Of a DNA stretch of 29,375 nucleotides, positions 1 to 9,304 are shown piece after piece (position 1 is the first letter of the stretch; every line of letters starts with the position of its first letter). The position numbers and the translations under genes are program-made. Source of the stretch: Mitosporidium daphniae (Eukaryota > Microsporidia). The stretch covers positions 1 to 29,375 of the forward strand of contig NW_013546190.1 of NCBI RefSeq assembly GCF_000760515.2, written 5' to 3'. The notes under the pieces were generated by a model. The model saw only the letters and a list, made by a program, of their open reading frames with translations. It was not told where the DNA came from and did not search any database.

Positions 1-1
1 A

Positions 2-124
2 TCTGATGAAATTCCAAGCATCCAAAAAGTACTGCGGAAGTATAAAAGCACAGAATCATCCCAAGTGTCGGTAAAAAATACATTGATTCAATTCAAAGAA
101 TTGGCGGTCAAATTTGGCATCTAA
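2..124 (+). CDS. Possible 3' end of an unidentified gene (partial)
   Basis: The +2 frame is open from the window edge for 40 codons and ends at TAA (122-124). The peptide is lysine-rich with well-mixed polar and hydrophobic residues (it contains KVLRKYKST and ends ELAVKFGI), which reads like a helical C-terminus and not like random AT-rich DNA. No start codon is visible because the gene would begin left of the window. No family is recognised. The stretch is short enough that chance remains possible. Confidence 0.4.
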   Translation, partial: SDEIPSIQKVLRKYKSTESSQVSVKNTLIQFKELAVKFGI

Positions 125-420
125 ATTCTCAATATTGCGGCTAAAAATATTTCCGTGAAAGGTATTTCATCAGATTGCCTCGTACCATTTTCTGGCTTTA
201 TAATTTGAGAAAGCATGTTTTATTTTTTATAAACACCAATATATCTCTCTAGTTGGGTTAGGGTTAGAGGTGGTCTTTAAAAAGGGGACGATTTCGTTAA
301 ATGAAAAAGATCTCTTTCATCGGTTGCTGGTCTCGACATGTAATTTCTTAACCGCAAGGATAGCATCATATATGCTTCAAGGCCGCAAATAACGCTTGCA
401 GCAACGATGAATGTAAAGGC
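125..420. other. Intergenic stretch, no gene seen
   Basis: AT-rich sequence with no sustained open frame on either strand. It contains the short telomere-like tract at 255-267. No tRNA box pair or other RNA signature was found by eye. Confidence 0.5.
255..267 (+). repeat. Short telomere-like tract (TTAGGG type)
   Basis: About two units of GGGTTA (GGGTTAGGGTTAG). TTAGGG is the common fungal telomere repeat and also the core of Tbf1-type binding sites. The G-rich strand is the plus strand here. A second tract at 2470-2489 is in the opposite orientation, so the two point toward each other. Confidence 0.6.
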
Positions 421-1962
421 ATGATCTCAAACATTATATCTTCTCTTTTTCTCGTTACATGCTCAACGCCCTTTTTTACTAGACTTAGAGCATCAATAGC
501 TCTAGGTATTCACATTAGCAAGATATTTTCATCTAGTTCTAAGGCATTGCTTGATCCATCCTTTATGAGCACAGCAGGCTTAAATTTTGATGTTATAGTT
601 CACAATGATAATGCTGCGATTTATTGAATTTCTGCTGCCATCCTCAACTGGAATCCTTTTGCTGACTCTAAAAACACAGCTAGGTTTTTCCTTTTTAGAT
701 TTTTGAATCTAGCCCAAATATTTCTAGGCATTATCGTTTGATATATTGGAATCAAACTTTTCAACTTTACCAAGTTGGGAATACTTGATCGAGTACTCTA
801 TAATCTTATTCTTGTCAAGGACCTTGGTAATGGCGTCTCAAGAACCTTCGCTATTTCTAAAAATGATCGTCTTCTTACTATTACTCTTAACCCAAAACTG
901 GTTCCCTTTGGGCAGTTTTTCAATATCCCTTGGACTCTAGTTAGATCTCTTGATAAGGTATTCATCAAAATTTACGATTGGGAAAGCCGAGTTAGCGTAT
1001 ATGTGTTTACTCATATTCCTGACACTGGTTTCTCTATCACTGAAATTTTATCTTCCTCTGATACTTATATCTTCGTTTTGATTTGACATTTCCGCCAACT
1101 TGGCAACTGGCATCTTACTTAGCGTGATAAGTACTCCAGACGATCTTAGGTCAACAGATGGAATTAGCAGAATCATTTGGGTACCATTTGATCTTCCCGA
1201 TACTTTTGTTAAACTCGCATTTTATAAAGGCTCAGAGTTGATTGCAGTGATCCAGGCGCGAGATAATCGAGCTTAAGATCTCAGCGTCTCAGAAGATGAA
1301 CTTTCTACAGCCTTGCATAGGATATCTGTTTGCTGGTATGTTTTTCTAGAAGCACTACACTCAATATCCATAGTTTGATTGTTTTGCCTTTACAGCTTCA
1401 AATGCTGGATTAATGATTTATAAAAGCTCACTTGCAATTCTCGTTCAGCGGACCCGCCCGCTCCCATTCGATACTGGCTCGCCAGATGTCGCAGTCAATT
1501 TTTAACGAAGACACCTTCCAAAGTTAGACAATTTCTGGGTCTAACAGCGGAAATGTTTTCTTTAATTTTTTCCGTGCACGCACATACTGGAACATACAGT
1601 GTAAGCGCTGATTTCTCTCTTGGAGATCGCGTATCTTTTATGGGGTTAATTCTATATTGTCAACGTCCTCTTCTGAATTGCTTCAACGTTGGTTTTCTTT
1701 GTATAGATAAGGATTCAAGGAATCTTGCTGATGAAAATACTGCCATATTCTTGAGCCAAGTTGAGAAAGATAGGATCACATATGGTTTACTCAACACTAG
1801 TCAATATAGTCTTCTCATAATCAATCTCGCCATGCCTGAAATGAGTAATAAAATGTTTTTTGGACCGATTTCAGCATCAAAAACGAGTTTTGGCGCCCAT
1901 TGTGTAGTTTTCACAATATCCCTTTTTCGGAAAAAGTCAAAAAAATCTAATTGTTCTACATA

Positions 1963-1971
1963 GGGGGGGGG
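1963..1971 (+). repeat. G9 homopolymer tract
   Basis: Nine consecutive G at the end of the longest open stretch of the decayed region. Such runs are absent from the rest of the window except at 2099-2107. The open frame changes across the tract, so its true length matters for interpretation. Confidence 0.8.
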
Positions 1972-2098
1972 TACCCTCTAAGAATAAAGCATGTTCTAAA
2001 GTTCATTGTGCGATTATCAAAACGGTAGCCAGATTAAGGATTAGGGATTTATTATAGACATATCTCCCTCTTATGTTCATCCCCACTGGTGTAGTTCT

Positions 2099-2107
2099 GG
2101 GGGGGGG
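2099..2107 (+). repeat. Second G9 homopolymer tract
   Basis: Nine consecutive G, 127 bp after the first tract. Frame 3 reads through it as a glycine run (GVVLGGGS). As with the first tract, an error in run length would alter the frame. Confidence 0.8.
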
Positions 2108-2469
2108 CTCAACAAAGTTACTCTTATGCTTCCCAGAATTTTGAAAATAAATTTGGAATAGTTGGTCAAGTTTCCTTTAATTAGTCTTGGGGCAGTTACA
2201 ACTAAAACCTCAACCTTTAATCATGCTGGTAGGGCTTTTTGCATGTTACTAGCAAGTATATATTGAAGGGCATGGCGTGATGTGGATGAACGATTTCTTT
2301 CTTATTCTAGAAATTGGGTACCCAAATTGGAAGAAGCGTTGGAAAGTAAGGAACATCTTTAACCGATTTATCTGCAAATCGGAGTATTTCTACTATTCAA
2401 AAAAGTTTTTGTCAAAATGCAGAACAGAGTTTCCCCTTCAATGGAGAATGATCCTTGAAAATTCAATCG

Positions 2470-2489
2470 AACCCTAACCTAACCCTAAA
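2470..2489 (-). repeat. Short telomere-like tract (CCCTAA orientation)
   Basis: Three CCCTAA-type units, the middle one lacking a C (AACCCTAACCTAACCCTAAA). The orientation is opposite to the tract at 255-267, and the decayed region lies between them. It is too short to be a true telomere. Confidence 0.65.
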
Positions 2490-3653
2490 CTCATCCAATC
2501 CATCTCGAAAACCATCACCATTTACAATGCTTAAAACGATTATTGCATCGTGACATAATTAATTGATATCGTGGACATGTGATCAGTTTTGAGTCACTTA
2601 TTGATGTATGATGGTTGATTCGCAATGCGCGTGATTATAAATTCATATTGGCTCCATTTTAACACGCACACCCTAGGTCGATCAGACCATTCAACTTTTT
2701 TTGCAAAAGAATATGCGGCGTTTCATCTCGATTTCTAGATATATTAATGCCCTCCCAAATTGGAAAGATCTTCAAGATCAAATCGACTAACGGAGTTGAT
2801 TCTTTTAAGGGCGATAGCTTGCAATCGTTTAGTCTCCTCCACTAAACGGGCAGCCCGGAAGAGCCTTTTGGTATTTAGGATAGCTTTTGAAATAGAGTTC
2901 TGTATATAAGAGTTCATTCCGGTTTACTATATCGCGTGCGAATGACTACCGTGCTTCAGGTAATCATGCAACTCTTACCCAATTCATCAAAAATCTATCA
3001 ATCACCTGATTGATATCAATGGATTACGCGAACCATTTCTCCAACCGGAGGCCTTTTTGATAGCCAATTTATGTATCCGTTTTAAATATCCTTATGGATC
3101 CATGATCCTCGCCATATAAACTCTATATTTACTAGCTTGATGTGCAAGCACTCATCGATCCCAAACGCCAAACCCACCCAATTTGTGGAGCAATCCAAAG
3201 GTACTTCGATTTTGGTCGGCTTTTCACTTTGATTGCTTTTTATGTCGGCGTTAACCATTTATAATTAAAAATCCTCACATAAAGATCACTATCCTTTGCA
3301 TGCATATTGCTACAACCATCTTCTACCATGCAGCTTTGCTTATTGCAATGGTTCCATTTTTGTATAAGGAAGATTAAAGAAATTGGCCTTTTGATAAAGA
3401 TTACGAAATATGCATGCGAAACCCACGTCTTTAATGGATGCTTACCAGACTCCTTTCTATTTTGATCTTTTGGCGAAAGATATTGGTTCTGATCCAGAAA
3501 GTCGTCAACCGCATCTCTGGGAACGTGGAAACATTTTTATAGCCAAAGAACTTTGCATGGATGGCTAATTATTTATTGAGTTGCACCCTTAATCTGGCTA
3601 GCTTTTATTCAAGGGATATGATTTCACACAAAGGAAGTAGCGTTGAAATATCT
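2490..3653. other. Gene-poor stretch with short coding-like fragments
   Basis: No complete gene is recognised in these 1.16 kb. Short plus-strand open stretches look protein-like. One starts at ATG 2712 and runs about 25 codons. Another, near 3148-3260, has a hydrophobic end. A third is a 52-codon ATG-to-TAA frame at 3410-3568 rich in acidic, aromatic and proline residues. They lie in different frames. With introns of only 25-37 nt in this genome they could be exons of an unrecognised gene, but I could not find a consistent splice chain. They may equally be remnants or chance. Confidence 0.3.
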
Positions 3654-4777
3654 TCAGGTACTTTTATCATTGCAGCAAATAAATGATTTGCACGTGTTTA
3701 CATTGTCAGGGTCTTCAAACTCAACTTGGATCGCAGAATGGTGAAGAAAATATTTTTTACACAACAAAGACTGGCATTCTGCAAGGACGTGCTTGCTTCG
3801 TGCAAGGAGAGATTTGTCGGAATCATGCTCGCTACTTTTAACAACAACGTGAAGACTAATGGTGAACTTCTCTGAAGACAAAGACCAAATATGTAGATCA
3901 TGGATCCGTGAAACGCCATTAATTTTCAAAATATCAGACTCTATCATGGAAGAGTCAATATGGAGTGGCGTTCCTACACATTATAATGGACGATATTACC
4001 CTCCATGATGACATGTATTGCTTCAGATAGGACCTTTACGGTCGTGAAAAGTACAATAAAAGAAAAGGTAAATGTACAGATGGGGTCCGCTATTTGATAT
4101 TTTGGAGAGGCCCAGATGATTGCAGATGCAAAGAGAACCCCAAGGGACTGGATAAGATCGCCAATGATGTGGATAAACGCAGACCTGATATTGAGATTTG
4201 AAGGTAAAAGGGAAGCCAAAAAATTATCATGCCTATGAGCATGGGCGGGGATCTCCTCAGACTCTTTATGCCGATGTAAGGGCTCGTGTATTTCCTTGCT
4301 TAAACGGTGGAAAGTTAGGATCATAATAATGTTAATGCAAAAGCCAATAAGGGCAACAAAAAACATGAGCTTGCCATTAATTTCCTTTGGGTTTCTTATT
4401 CGGTCAATGGCTTCCAAAATAAGGGCACCAGTCAAGATCCAAATGAACGCCACTGATCCGAGAGCGCCAAGAATTTCTGCACGATGGAATCCAAAGGAAT
4501 GCTTCTTGGTAGCGGGACGGAGCCCATAAACCATTGAAAGCAGCGAAATCACAAATCCGGCAATATCTGATAGCAAATGTGCCGCATCGGAGAGAATTGC
4601 AAGGGAGCCGCTCAGGATTCCCCCAATAACCTCCAATATCATGAAAGTACCGCAGATTGCAATCAGAATGGCCAAGGATTTTATGTTTTTTGCCGATCTC
4701 AGCCTTTCCTTGGCAAGTATACCGTCGTGGGAACATTCGGTGGATCCTTTTTGATCGCCAATATTGACCTGGATCAT
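3654..4777 (-). CDS. CDF-family zinc transporter (ZnT/ZRC1-like)
   Basis: Predicted Zn2+/H+ antiporter of the cation diffusion facilitator family, which moves zinc out of the cytosol into vesicles or vacuole. Two exons (4777-4000 and 3973-3654) flank a 26-nt GT..TAG intron at 3974-3999, giving 365 aa. Splicing restores the conserved junction IMEGTP just after the last membrane segment. The protein shows six hydrophobic segments. The paired HxxxD zinc sites are H67/D71 (AAHLLSD) and H203/D207 (HIIGD). A His-rich cytosolic loop lies at about 164-183 (HEPLHRHKES, AHAHRHD), followed by a C-terminal cytosolic domain. The GFHRAEILGAL region resembles vesicular ZnT2/3/4/8 proteins. Start ATG 4777 lies 92 bp from the first ATG of the divergent copper-fist gene, so they share a promoter. 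Family assignment is secure; zinc as substrate is inferred from family. Confidence 0.93.
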
Positions 4778-4869
4778 TGCAGCTAAATTTACAAATTGGG
4801 GCTTTTCTGCAATTTGTACTGATAAATTTAAATGTACGGTGCTTACTTCTCTATTGGCCGGCCAAAACA

Positions 4870-6159
4870 GTCATGTGCCACAAAAGACCCTTTACTGTAA
4901 TTTGCGATGCGAAATTTTATCTTGGCGTTGATTGGCAGATGATCGAAATTTATCAGGAGAATTCCATGCCAACAGGAGACAGAAAAAAAGCGAATATTGT
5001 TAATGAATATCCCAAAGTAGACACACGATGCCCGAAAATTGACCTTGAAAAAAAAATTGGCCCCAGTGTGCCCCCGAAGCATTTTGGATACGTGCCCACC
5101 CTCCCTAATGCACACACATCGGCGCAGAATCTAACGCCGCTCTCGGATATCCAACCGTCGGTAGAATTTTACGGCGATATTTCAACAGCTTCTAAAAGTA
5201 AGAATCCATCAGTGGCCCCTGGATATGCAGATGCAATAACTTCGCCCAGAGATTCCCATGGCAACAATTTGCAGCCATCTCTCATTCCTAAATACCCTCA
5301 ATTGCCGACATCTGGTAACAACCCCTACGAAACCAATTCTTTTTCCATGGACGACCTAGCTTTCTCCTCCATGCAGGTTGCTAATATTCCAAAAGTAAAT
5401 CATGAACGCGCAGGCGCTTCATTTGATTTTTTGTCGCCTGATCACAATTATTTCGCGAATTCCACTAGTGGACCTTCAAATCCACAAGTACCATATCCTT
5501 TACACATACCACAAGCCAAAGGAAGTGATATAGGATTTAATCATGAAGCCATTATCAATGATGGGCAGCATTCTCGCCTAACGGCAAAAAACGGGTCAAT
5601 CCTAGCCTATTTGGACGCAGCTGCGGCCAAAGACAGCGTAAATCTTCTTACTAAACGAAATTCGAATCTGCCATTTCGAGGTGGCAAAGTATCGTTAACC
5701 CATAAAGATCAAATTGATGCCGTTGAAGATGGAGCCTTTTTACTTCAGAGGCTGATAGAACCAACCTCGTCAGCTACTTCTAATTTATTTAAAATTAAGC
5801 GGTCCTCTAGGCCTCCAATGAGAATGGCCTGTAATGCCTGCATCCGAGGCCACAGGGCACCTTCCTGCAAGCATTACGAACGGCCTCTTCTTGCTGTAAG
5901 GCCCAGAGGCAGGCCCTCGAGTCTTTGTTCTGGCTGTCTGGAGAAAATAGTGGACTGCGCATGTTCAAACGAAGTCTCTGAAAAGGCATGCAATGGGAAA
6001 ATACATGGAACTGAACCAAATCACAACATCACGAAGCTCGAAATAGATGGAAAGGTCAATCCAACCAGACTGAGCCAGTATTACAAAAAACTTCTCATAC
6101 AAACCCCAGACGTGCAATTTTCAAAAAGTGATGTTCCCCTTCAAGACGAAGGCTGCTGA
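4870..6159 (+). CDS. Copper-fist DNA-binding transcription factor
   Basis: Predicted copper-responsive regulator of the Ace1/Mac1/Cuf1 type. With the first in-frame ATG (4870) it is 429 aa; ATGs at 4939 and 4966 are alternatives. The copper fist lies at about residues 315-353: zinc ligands C321, C324, C333 and H335 in the spacing C-x2-C-x8-C-x-H, the signature IRGHR, and the minor-groove motif RGRP (346-349). Downstream cysteines form CxxC (353-356) and CxC (364-366) pairs, reminiscent of the Cys clusters that bind Cu(I) in this family. The 300 residues before it are Pro/Ser/Asn-rich and look disordered. Known members carry the fist at the extreme N-terminus, so the internal position is odd. 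It is divergent from the zinc transporter, and HUL5 follows 122 bp downstream on the same strand. Which genes it controls is unknown. Confidence 0.88.
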   Translation, partial: VMCHKRPFTVICDAKFYLGVDWQMIEIYQENSMPTGDRKKANIVNEYPKVDTRCPKIDLEKKIGPSVPPKHFGYVPTLPNAHTSAQNLTPLSDIQPSVEFYGDISTASKSKNPSVAPGYADAITSPRDSHGNNLQPSLIPKYPQLPTSGNNPYETNSFSMDDLAFSSMQVANIPKVNHERAGASFDFLSPDHNYFANSTSGPSNPQVPYPLHIPQAKGSDIGFNHEAIINDGQHSRLTAKNGSILAYLDAAAAKDSVNLLTKRNSNLPFRGGKVSLTHKDQIDAVEDGAFLLQRLIEPTSSATSNLFKIKRSSRPPMRMACNACIRGHRAPSCKHYERPLLAVRPRGRPSSLCSGCLEKIVDCACSNEVSEKACNGKIHGTEPNHNITKLEIDGKVNPTRLSQYYKKLLIQTPDVQFSKSDVPLQDEGC

Positions 6160-6281
6160 CGCCTCCCAACCATTTGTGCCCCAAGTGCTCTAGCGTCTTA
6201 CGCATGTATTTTACATGATATGCAGTAAATATTACCGGTATAAAAAATTTTAATTTTATAACCAAATTTGCTTGATCGGAA

Positions 6282-9239
6282 ATGATGTTTCATGGCACGC
6301 CCCAAAACCTCTTGAGAGACGAATCCGGGGCAATTCTTGTAACGATTGGGCGGGAAAGAAGCTTTAGAAAGCTACGAAAGAAAACGGAGGATGCCAAACT
6401 TGCCATCTCGTCCGTATTTAACAGCTTTTTAGCCCATCGGCTTCAGGTGCTCCAATTTCGGAGTATTCTGCTTTCTCCAGCCTCTGCCTGTGCACCAATC
6501 TTGAATGGGGATGGTCGGGCTTTTCTGGAGTTTCTTGCTTTCATTAATGGCTTGAACATCGATTACCGGCCTGGTGCAAGCAATTTAAAGCACACACTTT
6601 GCTTTCTTTATTTCACCTTCTTTTCTTTGGGATTATCAACCATTCCTGGGGATGTTTTTGATGGCTCTTTTATCTCCTTTGATATGTCCAAACGCCTCTG
6701 CGAATTTGTATGTCATTCGCTTTTGAACTCGGCTGGTTCTCAAACCTTGAATCCGCAAACAAATACCATCATTCTTAGGGTTGTTGAAATGGCTCTTCTT
6801 GTAATCTTTCCTGATGACCAAAGATGTGTTTTGGCTCTTTTAAATGTCTCGGCCAAGTTTTGCACGTTAGATAAGCTATTGGTGTCAAATTCTACGCTCG
6901 TTGACCACATCTATGCTTGTCTGGTGAAAATTGAGCTCCCACCGGATTTACTTTCTGACGTGTGTTTAAAGCTTGTTCAGTTTCTTGGTCGCGATCCGCT
7001 TGTTTTTAAAAGCCTTGTTGTTGACCTTTTTGTTGCTTTAAACAAGCGCAAATCGTTTCTTCTTTCCAATGACCATTTTCTCGAAATATTCACACGCATT
7101 CGAGATTCAGATATCATTCAAGACTTCAATGAGGCTGATGAAGATAGTGCCCTGTACAACAGCCCGGTCCATGTTGATTTTGCCCGTTGGTTTTTCGCCT
7201 CTTTCTTTGCAGCAGCCTCTATGGGAAATTTGACCTCGCATCGTTGTGATCTCCTTTACGGGTATTCTATCCGGATAATCTTGAGTTTGTTCGAACTACT
7301 CCGTCAAAAGGGAGGCCCTTCCTCCTGGTTATCTGAGCTTTCCTGCGTTTTAAAACCCTTTCCACCATATATTTCATATGGCAGTATAGCGCTGATGGTC
7401 CATTTTGACGCCTTATTTTCGTATTTTGATTTTGAATTTATGTATCCCCCCCAATATGGTACCCTAGACTTTGCGGATGCTTTTTTTCATATCAAAGATA
7501 TGCCTTTTTCTTCGCTGATTTCGCTGATTTATTATCAAATGCATGGAATTCTGCAGAGACGCTCCGGTCACACCGAAAGCCTTTCCTTTTCATTTTCCGC
7601 TTTAAATCTTCTATTCATTCGTATCATTCCATCAAAGATTTCCCCATTGATCGGTCGCAACTCTGTATTTTATACCTTCCTGCTTTACAAGATTTCTACG
7701 TTCATCCGAAGACTGCTGGCATCAAGTCACATTGAAATTTCGTATGGAACTTCCACTAATTTGCCCGGCGCGTGCTTTATTACCATTCCAAAGACCAAGC
7801 AGAGATTTGATCTTTCTCCGCTTTCCAAATTTATCGCTGAAAATTGCCAAATTTTCACTTCCATTTTTAAAGCCTGCTCGACGGGGACTTGTGCCCCGTC
7901 GCTTGTGTTCCTTGAAGATGACGCCGAATATATTTCCAAATTATCGACTGTTTTGCTGGTTTATTTTTACTTTTTTGTTCCGATTTCCATTCGTACCGAA
8001 TATTTCAATGCATTTTTGAGCTCCGCCTCGAAAAGGTTACCTTTTTAGCCTTATTTTGTTAGAGTCAGCGAAATTCGCCCCGAAAAGCTCATCATACGAA
8101 ATGGATTTGCACTTCAAGATGGGCTAAGACACTTTGTGCTTTCAAGGGAAGGCTATTTTTCCTCCTCTCCCTGGTTTATCATCTTTACTGACGAGAATGG
8201 AACCCCGGAGCCCGGTGCAGACGGCGGTGGGCTTTACCGACAATTTTTGAGCGAATCTCTTTCTAGTGTTCTTGATCCAAAAATGAAATTTTTCGAAGAG
8301 ATCCATTCTAAAGAGAATTACTTGTCTTCAGCCCTGATTTTCCCCTCTTTTGAAGAACCTTGCTCAGACTTTCTGTTGTCTCTTTTCAACGACCCTTTTT
8401 TGTGTGATGTGGATACCATTTATAGGTACATGGGGCATTTGCTTGGGCGCATCGTTTTGGCCCGTCTTCCTTTAAGCGGTTTGCACATTAATATGCGCTT
8501 CCCGCTCTCTTTTTGGTGCCAGTTGCTTTCTTTACCATCGCTTCCCGAGTGCAAGATTAATGAGATGCGCGAAATTGACTCTTTTTATCTGCTCCAACTG
8601 CTCAGCCTGGATCACACACTGAAGAGCAAATCAATTTCGCCTGATGAACTGGCCATTTTTAATGATGAAGGCCTTTTGGTTGATGAAAACAATTTCCCCT
8701 GCTATCTTTTCTCCTCAATTCAAAAGAAAGTATCCAGGCCTCAAATTGCCAAAATCGCTCTCGGATTTTTCTCTCTGGTGCCGCCAGAGATTTTTTCAAT
8801 CTTCAATGCCACCGAAATCTCTTGCATTATTGATGGCAGATATACGCTAGATCCTGAAAATGGAAGGATCTCGATGGACCCCTCAGCAGACCGTTTTTGC
8901 ATCGATTTGAATGACTGGCGAGAGAACACCGTATATGTTCTGCCATATACCTCCCAAGATCCCACGATTGTTCTCTTTTGGAATCTCTTGAGCAAATGGG
9001 AGGGAAAAGATCTCTCTTCGTTGCTGAGATTTTGCACCGGGTATGGCTCTGGACCTTACTTGGGCTTCAAAGAGTTCAACCCGCTTTTCTGCATTGGATA
9101 TGGAGGCGCATCTCCAGAACGGCTCCCAACAGCCTCTACATGTGTCCACATGTTAACATTGCCAGAGTACGCTTCTGAGGATGTAATTGAGATCAGGCTT
9201 CGAACCGCGATTGGATGCCAAAGATTCTTGCTTTCTTGA
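6282..9239 (+). CDS. HUL5: HECT E3 ubiquitin ligase, UBE3C/HUL5-like
   Basis: Ubiquitin-protein ligase of the HECT class, 976 aa from two exons (6282-8035 and 8063-9239) joined over a 27-nt GT..TAG intron at 8036-8062. Splicing gives RVSEIRPEKLIIRNGF, the usual entry to a HECT domain. The N-terminus has a short MFxG-like start, then a basic helical stretch (RSFRKLRKK) where UBE3C/Hul5 carry their IQ-like segment. The middle is a large helical region without recognised repeats. The HECT domain spans roughly 600-976 with PGADGGGLYRQFL, and the catalytic cysteine is C945 in LPTASTCVHML, followed by LPEY. Yeast Hul5 extends ubiquitin chains at the 26S proteasome; that role is inferred here. Subfamily assignment rests on the N-terminus and overall length, so it is less certain than HECT itself. 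It is tail-to-tail with the protease gene, 65 bp apart. Confidence 0.88.
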
Positions 9240-9304
9240 TTCTCGTTTTCGCACACTTTCTTAATCGACACTATGATGATGGCTTTATTTTTGGCGACAA
9301 ACCT

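Larger units (their letters stand above)
421..2477 (+). pseudogene. Probable decayed protein gene, unidentified
   Basis: Long coding-like stretches on the plus strand are interrupted by stops and frame changes. Frame 1 reads well from 421 to 1083 apart from TGA at 625 and 739. Frame 2 takes over at about 1085 and continues to 1960, with stops at 1274 (TAA), 1376 (TGA) and 1421 (TAA). Frame 3 carries it over 1965-2146, and frame 2 resumes from 2162 to about 2357 through a TGA at 2264. Another frame over 2277-2477 contains a PH-domain-like start (NWKKRW followed by aromatic residues). No candidate GT..AG introns of the size used by the other genes would repair the main breaks. The best reading is one or more old genes with accumulated lesions. 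Uncorrected sequencing indels or chance open frames are the alternatives. The family is not recognised. Confidence 0.35.

Noticed and set aside
421-1086. TGA read as tryptophan (alternative code) to mend the decayed region
   Set aside because: Several TGA-to-Trp reads look sensible, but TAA and TAG also interrupt the region. HUL5 and the copper-fist gene in the same window end at TGA, so TGA is a stop here.
1500-1553. Ty3/Gypsy reverse-transcriptase-like motif (VRQFLGLT)
   Set aside because: Only this short motif matches. The sequence after it does not follow the RT or RNase H pattern, and no LTRs or other element domains are present.
2455-2475. Possible tRNA B box on the minus strand (GGTTCGATT)
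   Set aside because: No T-stem, acceptor or A box can be formed around it. It is the edge of the telomere-like tract.
4843-5115. Minus-strand open frame opposite the start of the copper-fist gene
   Set aside because: Lies between two divergent genes and antisense to one. No start context or motif.
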